Shown here: positions 10,323 through 21,242 of the stretch, one piece after another | Layout: every line of letters starts with the position of its first letter | Position numbering within the stretch: position 1 is the first letter of the stretch | Assembly: GCA_949751835.1 (NCBI GenBank) | Contig: CATKHK010000014.1 | Span: forward strand, 248,001 to 312,000 | DNA from: Blepharisma japonicum | Taxonomy: Eukaryota; Ciliophora; Heterotrichea; Heterotrichida; Blepharismidae | DNA length: 64,000 nt | Direction: 5' to 3' | Notes under the pieces: generated by a model | Database searches by the model: none | What the model was told of the DNA's origin: nothing | The model's input: only the letters and a program-made list of their open reading frames with translations | Position numbers and translations under genes: made by a program

Positions 10323-10628
10323 GCTATATTATAGTATAAGCCATGTTTAAATATTGCATTTGTTTAAATTAATTTTTAAATATTTAATTCTTGAAAATTA
10401 AATTCATTGATAAAAAGAGCATGATAAAAGCTTTTACTAAGCAATTAATTCATTGATGAATATGTCAATAGGCACCAAATAAAAGCAGCTAATATGCTAA
10501 GTAGCTTCTTTTCTCAAAAAAAAAAACAGTATGACTGATGCACACTTTGCATGGTATTGCTTCCTATTTTTTATTTATTCGATATTAAAATGGCAATTAT
10601 TAACTTTCCAAATTTCATTTAACGTATC
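10323..10628. other. intergenic, nothing recognised
   Basis: AT-rich spacer containing an A-run (about 10519-10528). No gene or RNA is seen. Confidence 0.5.
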
Positions 10629-11768
10629 ATGGATGACTCATCAAGAATATCCTATCCATTTTCAATAGAAGAGCTCAATTTTACCTCAATTAATAAATCT
10701 CATGAGCAGTCTGAGTTAATAACAGTGCACAATAGCATTATAAAAGCAAGCTCAGAAATATCTCGACTTCGCAAAGATCGTAAAGCATTCAATGATGCAT
10801 TGACTTTTTCCCAATCCAAATGTGAAAGCTTGGAAAAGAAAGTTTTTGAGTTACATGAAGCATTGAAACAAATGAATGACACAAATATATTGCTTAAAGG
10901 GCAATTAACTGAAATGCATCAAGAATTATCAAAAATAGACGAATTGAAAATAATTATAAATGAGAAAGAAAGGACCATACAAGATTTACATGTAAAGTTA
11001 TCAATATTTGAAAAATCTGATTATAATAAAAGACGTGAAACTGATTTTTTGCAAAGCATCTATCAAGCAGGAAAAGTGCTTAAACGAGAATTAAAAACTG
11101 AAGAAACGCAGCCTTCACAAACACAGCCTAGTTCTAAGTACTACGACGAAATAAAATCATATGGCTACGTTTTAATTGATGAAATTTACAATAAACCATC
11201 AATTTCCTTTATTTTTAAAAAATATGCAATTGATTCTATTCAATATAAAGAACTTCTTTCGAGAGAATTGTGAGATATTGCACTTTTAAAACTCTTGAAA
11301 TTCGCATTTGATATCTTGAAGAGTTTAGAACACAGAGAAGAAATTAAAAATCAACAGCCAGTTATTAAAAATAATGATACAAAAAGGGCGAAATTTGAGA
11401 GATTTGATATAAGTGAAGGACTTATAGAAAACTTGCAAACTCAAAGCAAAAGATTAGCAAAGCTTAATGAAGATCTGACTAAAAATATTTCAAATTTAAG
11501 AGGTCCAAGCCAAATTGGTAAAAATAACCCACACAAGCGATCATTCTCGCAAGTATTTTCACCAGGTTTAAGCAGTTTTAATGAGTTGGATGAAAAACTT
11601 GAAAAAGCAGAGCAGAAAATGGGTGATAATTTGGATTTTGAAACTCTTATAATTGATGATACCATAAATCTTGAGCCCAAACCTACAATAATACATAATC
11701 CAACTAATCGTCCAAGAGCTGCTTCAGTGAAAATTAATCGAGAACGAAGACGAGCTCCTACTCATTAA
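10629..11768 (+). CDS. coiled-coil protein, unknown
   Basis: 379 residues. One in-frame TGA at 11271-11273 is read as Trp and the frame continues seamlessly (SRELWDIALLKLLKFAFDIL). Residues about 40-140 form a strong coiled coil (ASSEISRLRKDRKAFNDAL, then CESLEKKVFELHEALKQMND and on). A globular middle region contains a Tyr/Ile-rich segment (KSYGYVLIDEIYNKPSISFI). The C-terminal part is a second helix plus basic Pro/Arg tail ending in RRRAPTH. No membrane segments. Family not recognised; centrosomal or ciliary scaffolding would fit but is not shown. Confidence 0.8.
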
Positions 11769-11824
11769 AACTAATAATTTATTTCTATGTTTACTTATAT
11801 GGTTGTAAGAAAAGCCCTCCTTTC

Positions 11825-12904
11825 TTACAATCATTTAACGCGTTTTCCTTTATTTCATAGTCCTTTCATAGTTTTGTTTTGATCAACAAAAGTATAAACT
11901 CCTATGCCGTCCTGCTTTCCATGATTTCAATGTCCTTTATAAACTCTTCCATCAGGCCAATAAAAATCGCCAACTCCATGCTTGTTATCATTCACAAAAT
12001 CGCCACAATACTTTCTTCCGTCACTTCATATAAAAGTCCCTTTGCCTTCCATTTTACCTCCTATTCAATCACCATCGTATTCATTTCCATTACTTCAGCA
12101 AAATTTCCCATTTCCTTCAATATAATTATTTTTGAAATCTCCTTCATAGACACTTCCATCTGGTAATGTCAGCTTTCCTTTGCCTTCACGTTTCCCGTTT
12201 ACGAATGCGCCTTCGTAAATGTTCCCGTTTATGCATTTTTGCTTGCCAAATCCATTTGGAAGCCCATGCTTGCAAATTCCTTCATATTCTTCGCCATCTT
12301 GAGTTACTATTATCCCTTGGCCTTTGGTTTCCCCTCTTTTAAATTTGCCTTGATACATAGTGCCATTAGGGTAAATGATTCTTCCAAGCCCGTATCATTT
12401 ACGTTTTCTAAAATAGCCTACATATTTTGTGCCGTTAGGCAAAATTTCGATTCCTCGGCCATGTGGCCGCAGGCGGTCTAAATCTCATTCGCCCTCATAA
12501 ATGTTTCCATTTTCAAGTAAAACAGCTGGCTTGAATTGAACATCAATGGAATCATAAGATTTGTAAGGAAGGGTTAGCTGCCCGTATTTAGTTTCTAGAG
12601 CTTTTATGGATGGCGCTTGTTTCGAATCAAGGTCACCTTTGAATGCAGGAAAAGGAAAAGATTTGGTCTTGGGTTTTATTTTTGCCAAATTCCTTCGAGC
12701 TATGTGGCCTCGGACTACACTTTTAATGATTATGCTTCCACAGAATGTAGGACTTGGCTGAGATTCATGAGGATATAGAGAGAATTCAAAGAGATTGAGG
12801 TCTTCCGGAATTTGCTCCAATGTATTTACTCTTGTATCTGGGTAAATTTCCATAGATTTAACATCAGTAACGTTTCCTGAGAGGCATGAACATCTGGATC
12901 CCAT
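11825..12904 (-). CDS. MORN-repeat protein with N-myristoylation/palmitoylation motif
   Basis: 359 residues with several TGA codons read as Trp, many at the conserved aromatic position of MORN repeats (for example G[D/H]W). The N-terminus MGSRCSC has Gly2 for N-myristoylation and nearby Cys for palmitoylation, suggesting membrane attachment. An IQ-like helix (IIIKSVVRGHIARRNL) lies near residue 60. From about residue 125 to the end there are roughly ten MORN repeats of about 23 residues (YEGICKHGLPNGFGKQ, YEGAFVNGKREGKGKL, YEGDFKNNYIEGNGKF and others). MORN proteins bind lipids or scaffold cortical structures in ciliates. The gene ends in TAA at 11825. Confidence 0.9.
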
Positions 12905-13018
12905 TTTGGAATATTATTAATCTAGCTGTCAGGAATTTTGTCAAATAATAAAATTAAAATTTATAATAAGTGAAAATTAAAAATATTTTTGAACAAAAAG
13001 GAAATTATTATCATAGCA

Positions 13019-15424
13019 CTATAAAATGACCTTGTTGTAAATTTTTGATATCGAATTTGAACGTGTTGATGTATTAGGACTAGTCCTCGTTCTCGAAATA
13101 GAGCTCAAAACCGCTTTTCTAGGCTTTTTCTTTATTTTTTTCATAAATTTGGTTTGAGATGTCAAATATGGCGAAGACAAAATTGCCTGTATATCCTGGA
13201 TTTGCAGTTTCCTTTTTATCCTCGGAGTTGTATCTTTTGAATTATTAATAGGAGCGGTGGGAGGTCTTATGAATTTTCTATGAGAATATGGAACCTCTTT
13301 GTCTGCTCCAGATACGGTGCGCCTTAATTCCTTGTTAGATAGTAGCTGATCATTCAAGGTCATAAGTTTAGCAAGCTTAACTGCTGGTGTTGAGCTGAAA
13401 GCATCCATCAACGTTGTTGATAAATTCTATATAAATTTTACATTAAATGCTATTGATGCTTTATTTTCTGAATATTTTATTCGTTTCAACTCTTCTGTAG
13501 CAGAATGCTCAATATTTCTTAGATTCTAATTGAAAATTACTTTTAATCCTTCGATTTCTTTGAGCAGTCTTTCTTTGTATTCTGTACTACTTTCAGCTTT
13601 AAATGTGGATGCTCCATCCACTTTTTTAGATAAACTCAGAGAAACCTCTGAAAAATACTCTGAAATTACTTGCTTTGCAGAATCATTTGAAAGCTGCTTA
13701 ATTTTATTCATTTTATTGAGCTCATCTTGCCAATTCAATCCTGATTCGCAAGCTTTTGACAGTTCTCTTGAATAATCATTAAACATAGAATTGTCTATGG
13801 ACAAATTGATTCTATTTTTAACATTAGAATGAAATTGGCACAATTTTGAAAGTTCTTCAAGTTTTTGGAGGCTTTTTTTCTCCTGCTTCCAAGGCTTTCT
13901 TTTTCCAGCTGGGCTAGATGCTCTTCTTTTTGTAACTCACAAATCTTGACCATCCGCCAATATTAAAGATTTTTCTACCTCAAAATCTGATTGGATATTA
14001 ATTTTTGAGGAGCATCCTTCTCAATTGCATAAATTTGGCATGTTTTTTGCTTTAGGCTTTGCAGGCACAACATGGTTTTTCAGTTGTATTAAAATGCTCC
14101 TTCCTGACTTTGAATTTCTTTCTCTAATCAGTCCAATCTTATCATCATTTAAAGCAGCTACTTCTTGTTGACTTCCTTCAAATTTATTTTTTTTATTAAG
14201 ATAAATATATTTTAATTCCTCTAATTCAATCTCTAAGTAGCAATTACCTGTAAGTTTTCTAATTTCTACTTTAGAAAAATAAAGGCATTCATAAATATTT
14301 GAGGTATCTAGAACAAACAAGGTGTTTTTGCAAGAGGTACCATCAAGAGAATTTGATAAATGCTTAATCTGAGCGAGCTCTAGAGTGTATGACTTTCTTT
14401 TAACGTAGCAATGAAGAATTGTTGATAAATATTCATATGAATCTATGATAATTGGCTTAGAAAAATCATAGTTCGCAAACTCCTCTTGTGTGTCTACATA
14501 AATATGCAAGGTCAATGGCATTTTAGCTGATTTTCGGTACTTTTCTAAAACTATCTATCAATTACATGCTCTTGATAAATAAATGCTATTGGAAAATAAA
14601 ATTTCATCACCTTCTTGAATTTTTGGTTTTAGCATTGGATTGTTCTCAAAAATGCTAGTCACTGCAGAAAGTGATTCCAAAACCTGACAGCAATCATAGC
14701 CTTGATATTTCGGATTTATATTTGCATTTGCATACTCAATGCTTAAAATTTCTCCAGTAAGATAAGTTGATTTCGAGTTTACTTCAAAATAATTTTTATA
14801 TTCAAATTTTTGTTTTTCTTCAAGTTCTTTTATGATGCAAGATTTATTTCTTAAACATTTCATCAGAAAAATTTGGCGAGCTCATAAATACTTATCTAAA
14901 AGTGCACTACTCTTTTTTCTTAGGTTTAACCTTTTCATTTCAATATTTGACAATGCAATTTTTCCTCCTTTTTCAATGTCTGATATTGCTGAAAATATTC
15001 ATTTTCTTGATTCACTAATTGTTTTAAGTAGAATCTGCTTTGTATATCTGTTCGATGCTTGGGTTTCTAGTCTACCTTTGGCGGTAAGCATTATAAGAAA
15101 GTTTTTGAATTTATTTTTAATTGATTTTGGGATTTTTCACTTGCCTTTTTTTAAAAGAGCGGATTTTCTTTCAGAAATTTGGTTTTTTATCTTCTCAACC
15201 ATCTCAAATTTTGTGCTACTAATTTTTATCAAAAGTTGATAGATTTTTGGCTTTTTTTCGATGCTTTTTGAATCACAATAATTCATGAGCTCTTCGCTGC
15301 CTAAAGCAAGTTCTAATGCGTCAAATAAATTTGTTGAAATTTTACTATCAATAGAAGATCTTTCCAAGTCACTTTCAAAATCATCTAAATAATCATTTGA
15401 GTCAGATTTTGATTCTAAGCTCAT
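13019..15424 (-). CDS. large unknown protein with three 15-nt introns
   Basis: 786 residues in four exons (15424-14566, 14550-13541, 13525-13442, 13426-13019), with TGA as Trp at several sites. Each intron removes an in-frame TAG. The start MSLESKSDSNDYLDD was chosen as the first ATG. Residues 1-60 are acidic; residues 60-200 are helical and basic. The middle third looks globular (GEILSIEYANANINPKYQGYD, then EGDEILFSNSIYLSRAF, then MPLTLHIYVDTQEEF). A basic linker (KRRASSPAGKRKPWKQEKKS) precedes a helical region and a Ser/Thr/Arg-rich basic tail. The last exons could be mistaken for a separate 129-residue gene starting at 13408. No family recognised. Confidence 0.75.
13427..13441 (-). other. 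15-nt intron
   Basis: gtaaaatttatatag on the minus strand, phase 0. It contains the in-frame TAG that would otherwise separate the final exon. Confidence 0.8.
13526..13540 (-). other. 15-nt intron
   Basis: gtaattttcaattag on the minus strand, phase 0. Its terminal TAG looks like a stop codon if unspliced; the next 28 codons stay open and lead to the following intron. Confidence 0.8.
14551..14565 (-). other. 15-nt intron
   Basis: gtaattgatagatag on the minus strand, phase 1. Splicing joins LSRA to FLEKYRKSAKMPLTLH and removes an in-frame TAG. Confidence 0.85.
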
Positions 15425-16169
15425 TTTTATGATTTCATTTACTTTCAATTAAAAATACGTAATTAATTGTTTTATTTTGAATAATTTTAATAAAGAATTA
15501 GTCTGACGAGGGCTAGAAATATTGAATTGTATATATAAAATTGCAGAGGAGTAGCCCGTTCTCTCAGTAGTGAGCGTTCTTATATATTTAAATGCTTGTT
15601 TTTTAGTAAGATTTCAGTGAACCGATACTTATAAGTATAATAGTGATCTAAGCATGATCTGCTAATTTTTGCCTTGACTCCTTAGGCAGCTAATACCTCT
15701 TATTTTCCAAGCAGCGTGAATCTCAAGGAGCATCAGATATGAAGCTTGCTAAGCTACCTTTGTGACTCCTTCCTTAATGGCGAAAACTGTTTATTTTTTC
15801 CAGTGGAATGTCAGGAAAAGGAAGTTGGAATTATAGACGGCTTGAGGTCTTTCCAGCTGAAAACTAGCTATTTTAGTGGTCATTTAGATATTTGGAAGAA
15901 AAATACTGGCTTAATTTAATGTTGCATTGGCTTATAAATAAAAATCTCGAGCGAAGTCTGTAATTGACCTTATACAATCACCTTTACAAAGAAAGCGAGG
16001 ATTTCCGCTTGGCTAAACAAGGATAGCTCTACTATCCTGCAAGTCAAATTAAGCGGAGGTTAAAGATATAGAAGCATTAATCTTAATTATTGAATTATAG
16101 TAATTTAAAATATTTTAAAATATTTTAATTAATTAGCTTATTGCATTCAATTAATAATTACGCTTGCGC
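15425..16169. other. 745-bp gene-free interval with structured segment
   Basis: No protein-coding frame is supported. From about 15540 to 16065 the base composition is visibly less AT-rich than other spacers, and nested inverted repeats occur near 16001-16060 (listed separately). A non-coding RNA gene is possible. Confidence 0.45.
16001..16060. ncRNA. candidate structured RNA (nested hairpin)
   Basis: An outer stem pairs ccgctt (16005-16010) with aagcgg (16051-16056). It extends outward through T-A, two G-U and one A-T pair to 16001/16060, and inward by two G-U pairs. Inside it, ggatag (16021-16026) pairs perfectly with ctatcc (16032-16037) over a 5-nt loop. The strand is not known. It does not match tRNA, U-snRNA or SRP signatures that I know. 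It could also be a chance palindrome or a decayed inverted repeat. Confidence 0.35.
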
Positions 16170-16901
16170 TTAGCCAAATTTGCTGATATTGTGCACTTGA
16201 CCATTAAATAGTACGCATGAAACTAAATCGCCTTCTTGCAAATTTCTAAGGAAAGCTGCAACGCTATTTTTAAGTGCTTGCCATTTTTTTCCTTCCATTG
16301 AGCCACTAAAATCCAAGTTAAGCAGTACAGCAAATCTATTTCTTCTGATTTGCAAAACTGGGCTATTTCTTTGCTGAACCATTAAAGCGCTCATATTATT
16401 AGTTTGCACACCTACTATTCCAACCTGTCTTTGAAGCCCCACATTTATACTGATTCTATTAAAGATCTCATTTAAGGAAACATTATTTGCGTTATAAAGA
16501 TCGCAATTATCTCCTCCCAAAGTACTCAAAACAGCAAGTTCCGCAAGTTCTTTATTATTTAGCTCAATTCCAATAAAAGCTGTCTTGCAGCGGCTTGTTG
16601 GAATTGTTCTTCCAACTAGATAAAATAAACCTCCAAGCTCTCCTAATGAAGTTTGTGAGCTGGTATCTTCACCATCAGTTATGACAATATGAAGAAAATT
16701 TCATACTTGTCCTGTTCCGAGCTTGTTTAATTCTGCATTTAGCCTGAGGATTAACCCTAATCCAGTTTCAACGGAGTCTCTTAGTGCAGTACCACCTGAA
16801 GGAGAAAGGCGGCTTAGTTTTTGGTTTATTGTACATCGGCCTGCTGGCTCAAACCCCAAGGCGCCCATGATTAGTGCAGTCGCAATAGCATTCAGTTCCA
16901 T
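16170..16901 (-). CDS. small vWA protein with permuted domain order
   Basis: 243 residues, ATG 16901 to TAA 16170, with one TGA as Trp. The first two-thirds carry what is normally the back half of a vWA domain (SPSGGTALRDSVETGLGLI, then LHIVITDGEDTSS, then FIGIELNNKELAELAVLS). The last third carries what is normally the front half (RFAVLLNLDFSGSMEGKKWQ, then DLVSCVLFNGQVHNISKFG). All metal-site elements (DxSxS, T, D) are present but in circularly permuted order, and the protein ends just where the N-terminal half should begin. It could alternatively be a fragment of a tandem vWA repeat protein. I found no upstream or downstream exon completing either half. Confidence 0.75.
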
Positions 16902-17390
16902 TTTATTATAGAAAATTAAGTTATAAATTTTATCAATTTAATCTTTCTACATTCTCATGAAAAATGTTTATAGGTATTTTATTCATAAAATTTGCTTCAA
17001 ATTATTTTAATTTTAAAATTTTCATTCAAATACTGCAAAGATAGTGCTTAAAGTGCAATCTTCATCAATTGATGAATTTATAAAAATATTAAAACATCTT
17101 GTTTAAAGTTGTTAAGCAGGAGTATATAAATAATAAAAACCTAAAATCAAAAGAAACATTTAAAAATGAATAAATAAATGCTCTTATTTTGATTCAAATA
17201 TTTTAAATAAAGTGATTAATATTTGGATTTTTTAAATTAAATACCAATTCAAGATTGATTAAACTTTATAGCAAATCGACGATAACAATTTTAACATAAT
17301 TTTGTGTAAACACAAGATGTAGCTAGAGACTTATGAACTGTGAAATAAGTATTTACATTTATGCTTGAAGCAATTGCAACTTCTCAACAA
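16902..17390. other. intergenic, nothing recognised before the tRNA
   Basis: Very AT-rich spacer; no gene, repeat or RNA seen. Confidence 0.5.
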
Positions 17391-17461
17391 GCATTAGTAG
17401 TTTAGGGGTAGAATGTGACGTTGCCATCGTTACGACCCGGGTTCGAATCCCGGCTGATGCA
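17391..17461 (+). tRNA. tRNA-Gly (anticodon GCC)
   Basis: 71 nt without intron. The acceptor stem GCATTAG/CTGATGC has seven pairs (one G-T). The D-arm contains tagtttaggggtagaa. The anticodon stem TGACG/CGTTA encloses loop TTGCCAT with anticodon GCC. The T-arm ccgggttcgaatcccgg is perfect. The discriminator is A and CCA is not encoded. The A- and B-box internal promoters (the latter ggttcgaatcc) are intact. Confidence 0.97.
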
Positions 17462-17468
17462 TTTTTTT
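17462..17468 (+). terminator. Pol III T-run terminator
   Basis: Seven consecutive T directly after the tRNA-Gly discriminator base, the normal RNA polymerase III stop signal. Confidence 0.85.
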
Positions 17469-17499
17469 CTCAGAAATTAATTCTTTTACTTATATAAAT

Positions 17500-19599
17500 A
17501 TGAGACCCAAATCACAAAGACGATTACTTTTCCCATCTCCCAGCGTTTTAAGTGGCGCAGAGCGTGAGCCTCAAGTAAACGATTTTGAGTCCCTGAGCAA
17601 AAAAGCTTTAGGAGAAGGAGCTTTTGGTGAAGTTTATAAAGTCCGTCACAAGATCTCAAAAGAGCTCTATGCAATTAAGGTTGTTTCCAAACAAAAAGTT
17701 GTTTCATCAAATTTACTTCCTCAGCTTCGTAGAGAAATAAGAATCATGTACAGTCTTAGTCATCCTCATATTGTTAAGCTATATAATCACTTTGAAGATG
17801 ACGCAAATTTCTATTTAGTTTTAGAACTCGCAGAAGGTGGAACTTTATGACAAAGGCTGGCAAGGTTTAAAAGCTTTGACGAAGCTTCAGCAGCTCAATA
17901 CGTAAGGGAGTTGATTTTAGCATTAGAATATCTACACTCAAGAGATCCACCAATTATTCATAGAGACATCAAGCCAGAAAATTTGCTATTGGATAAAGAA
18001 GGAAGAGATGGGAGAATAAAAGTCGCCGATTTCGGATGGTCAAATTTCTTCAACGCTGAAAGAACCCGTATGACTTATTGTGGCACATTAGATTATTTAG
18101 CACCTGAAATGATTAACCAGCAAGGCCATACAACAAGTCTGGATTTATGGAACTTAGGTGTTCTGCTATTTGAGCTGCTAACTGGAAGTGCTCCATTCCA
18201 AGCTCCAACTCAAGCTGCTATGTTTGAAAAAATCCTCAAAGTGAGAGTTGCTTTTCCTAAGAATTTCCCGCCGTTAGCTAAAGATTTGATTTCAAGACTT
18301 CTCAGAGCTATCCCTGACGAAAGACTTTCTCTAATAGAAGTAATGAACCATCCTTGAATGCAAACACATCAGCCAATCAGGCCTACAATGACTCAGACAG
18401 TCCAAAGGGAAGCATTGCCTTGTCAGCTTGAAGCAGGCGATGAAACTTCAGATATTGCTTCAGAAGACCCAATCAAGCCTTTTCAAGAAACAGAATATAG
18501 AGTTTTATCAAAAATAAACAACCCAAGAGAAGAAGAAAAGAAAATAGAAGTCGTCCCAAGTCCTCAACACAAATCACCATCTCCTGTCAAACAAGCCAAG
18601 CAGCAGGCCCCTTCAAATTTGGAAAACGAACTAAAACAAACTAGAGATGAAAATAAAAAATTCCAAGAACAAATTGATGATAAAGAGGCTGAGTTATCAA
18701 GAGTAAACACAAGGATTCAAGAATTGGAAAATATTGTAGCCAAACTAGATGCTGAGTATGAAGATAAAAGGAAAATGGAAAAAAGCCTAAAAGAGCAACT
18801 TGCTGAAAAATCGAGTAGAAATGCTGAGCTAGTCGGGCTCCAAGAAGATGAAAGCAAATTGTATACGGAATATGAGGGGTTAAGAGCAAAATGCGTGGAA
18901 AAGGAAACAGAACTAAATTTGTTGAAGACAGAAATTGAGAATATGGAAAAACTATCAAAAGAAAAAACTCAGCAAGCAAGCGATCTTGAAAGAGACGTTG
19001 ATAGAGTTAAAAGTGATATTGATCAGACTAAAATGAAGTATAACAAGTCTAAATCTGAAATCCAAGAACAATTTGCAAAGATTTCAGGAGAAATAGATGA
19101 ACTCCAAAGAAGCCTTGGGAATAAGGATAGAGACAGCTCAGTAGTTTCAGTTGAAGCTTTATTGGCATTCACACAAGAAAATTTGGATATTTTAAAAAAC
19201 CGTGCCAGGGTTGAAAACGAACTATTGAAACAATATCAAGATGCAAATGAAAGGCTAATCCAACTTGATAATAAATATTCAGAAATGAGGTTAGCCTATG
19301 AAAATTATTTGAGTGAACTCAAAAAGCATAGCGTAAACAGAGAAGCTGAGTTTGGGAATATAAAGCCTGCGAATATCAATTCCCAAGGAGAGCTCGAATC
19401 GATAAAAGATAGGCTAAGAGAATGTATTGGAAAGCAATATTCAAATAAGCTTCTTAATGAAGAACTTGTTCATTTGCAATCCCTGATTAACCAATACGAG
19501 AAATCATTAGGTCTCGCCAAGAAGCAAAGCCAAGATTTAGATTATTTAAGACAAGTAAATCAAAAGAAAAGCTCGAGCCAACAATATTATAAGAAATAA
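17500..19599 (+). CDS. Aurora-like Ser/Thr kinase with long coiled-coil tail
   Basis: 699 residues, joining three open stretches across TGA (Trp) at 17848 and 18355. The kinase domain spans about residues 30-286: glycine loop GEGAFG (38-43), Lys60 in AIKV, HRDIKPEN (154-161), DFGWS (177-181), activation segment RTRMTYCGTLDYLAPEM, and a final HPW encoded with TGA. DFGWS and CGTLDYLAPEM are Aurora-type features. Aurora kinases normally end soon after the catalytic domain; here about 410 more residues follow, mostly coiled coil (ENELKQTRDENKKFQEQ and onward), after a Pro/Ser linker (VPSPQHKSPSPVKQ). Such an extension suggests targeting to basal bodies or spindle. The gene begins 38 bp after the tRNA. 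Substrates unknown. Confidence 0.92.
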
Positions 19600-19618
19600 C
19601 AATAATTTTATTAAGTCT

Positions 19619-20089
19619 ATGTCTCTATTTTTTGAGAACAAGAAAAATATTGCCAAGAAAAAACTGCATCCAGGAAGAGATTTGATGTAATGAAGACTTA
19701 GAACTCCAGAAAATTTCAAAATCTTTTCTATATCTAAAGCGAATTCAGTTGAATATTCAAATCATCGAAGAATACAATCAATGATCAATCCAAATTTTAA
19801 CCAAGACATTATACATTCAAGGTTATTTTGCAAATATAGAAGCACAAAAAGCGACGCTGATCAAAAGCCACGATATTCGCGGCCTTCGACACCAAACAAA
19901 ATTCCTTATGAATTGATAAGTTTAAATAATAAGCTAATATCAATTCCATACACAGTAGGAAGTTTAAGGCCTCGAAGTGTTATGAAGGATCGCCCAAAAA
20001 CTCCGGAAAATACTAGTTTTTTTCAAACTGAAAAGCCAACAGTTCACGCTAGGCCAAGAAACATAATTTTAAAATACACTCTTGAGTAA
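19619..20089 (+). CDS. small basic protein, unknown
   Basis: 151 residues after removing a 15-nt intron (19687-19701) that carries an in-frame TAA; splicing gives RDLITPENFKIFSISKANSV. The start is the first ATG, 19 bp after the kinase stop. The protein is basic and Ser/Pro/Arg-rich (RPSTPNKIPYELISLNN, then GSLRPRSVMKDRPKTPENTS), probably disordered, with several minimal [ST]P sites. No known domain. Confidence 0.75.
19687..19701 (+). other. 15-nt intron
   Basis: gtaatgaagacttag, phase 2. Removes an in-frame TAA and restores the frame. Confidence 0.85.
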
Positions 20090-20111
20090 TTATTATTTTT
20101 CTTTAAAATTT

Positions 20112-21242
20112 TTATATATGATGTGCTGGACGACTTTTAATTAGATCGTCAACTCTAATAATCAGATTCAAAGGGCTTTTCGCATATGTGTAATTTTGAG
20201 CGCATAAGAGTTTGTAAGCATGAGAAAAAGCCTTTTTAGCTAAATCAATAGCAAAAGAGTTTCTTCCTAAATCAGTGTCAACATTTTGTGGGCATTCTAC
20301 ACATAGATATCCAGGCTTATCAGACATATACCATTGCTTGCTTCTTTTATTGAAATAATACCCTTCTCCTTTTATTGAAATCCCGACATCATCATAATTA
20401 AAAGTATCTCCATAAAGTTGCAAAAAGTGAACTAGATAATGTGCCAATGTGTATCTTGAATAATATTTTCTGTCTTCTCTATGAGCAGGATGCATTTGTA
20501 CTGAGCTGACTACCATACAGAACAGTAAAAAGCTTCCAATACCTCCAGAATATGTTTCATTTAGACCTCTTTGTTTTAAGAAATATTTCATGACAAAAAC
20601 AATATATTTTACTTCAGGATATCGATTGATATAGTTCTTAACTACGTTGATCCCTTCAACTCCATTGTCAATGTTAAACGAAATATCTACCAAAATTCCT
20701 GTTGCCTTGTCCTTGATTTTCACAATAGGAACTTTTGCAGTTAAAATTCTTTCTAATTGGGAAGGTATTTTCATCTGCAAAAGTTTGTGTGAAAAAGTGT
20801 TGATCAATTCGCTTGGCTCTTCATCTGAATTTGTCATAATAACCATATCAATGTCACTGTTAGGCATTCAAAGACCGCTGCCTAAAGAGCCAAATACTTG
20901 GACTTCGGCTCGTTCCCATAATTCTTTTGCCACATCAGTTAAACGAGTAAGGACACTTTGTTGTGCTGCAATTTCTGATTCAGATGGCTGCATATAGTCA
21001 TAGAAGTCAATAATTTCTTCGTGAAGCTGAAGTAGTGGATCTTCTAATTTTAGTGTATGAGATCGGATTCATGGAGGTGTCCGAAGTTCTTCTTTTACAG
21101 GCTTTGGAGGAGACGAGGAGAGGAGAGGAATGAAATCTAGACTTTTTGATGGTGAGTTACTGGTTGAGCGAGAGCGGCTACGCTTTCTTGGTTCTGTTTT
21201 AGAGGAAGAAAACCTTGAGTGCTTCTTTGGGGTATTATTCAT
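20112..21242 (-). CDS. TRF4/5-type non-canonical poly(A) polymerase
   Basis: 376 residues, ATG 21242 to TAA 20112, with TGA as Trp at two sites (PPWIRSH and SGLWMPNSD). The N-terminus is a Ser/Arg-rich disordered tail (RKRSRSRSTSNSPSKS). The nucleotidyltransferase core starts at the family helix (LHEEIIDFYDYMQPSESE) and has VFGSLGSGLWMPNSDIDMVI with catalytic Asp130 and Asp132; a third Asp lies in ILVDISFN (about residue 184). The PAP-associated region shows YSGGIGSFLLFCMVVSSVQ. TRF4/5 proteins are the adenylating subunits of TRAMP complexes that tag nuclear RNAs for the exosome. The basic N-terminus suggests a nuclear location. Confidence 0.92.

Noticed and set aside
13408-13410. Separate 129-residue gene starting at 13408
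   Set aside because: The same frame is open upstream through two perfect 15-nt introns to the large gene starting at 15424, which is the simpler model.
16001-16060. U2 snRNA (ggctaaacaag resembles GGCUAAGAUCAAG)
   Set aside because: The branch-recognition and Sm-site context of U2 are absent; only a short chance similarity.
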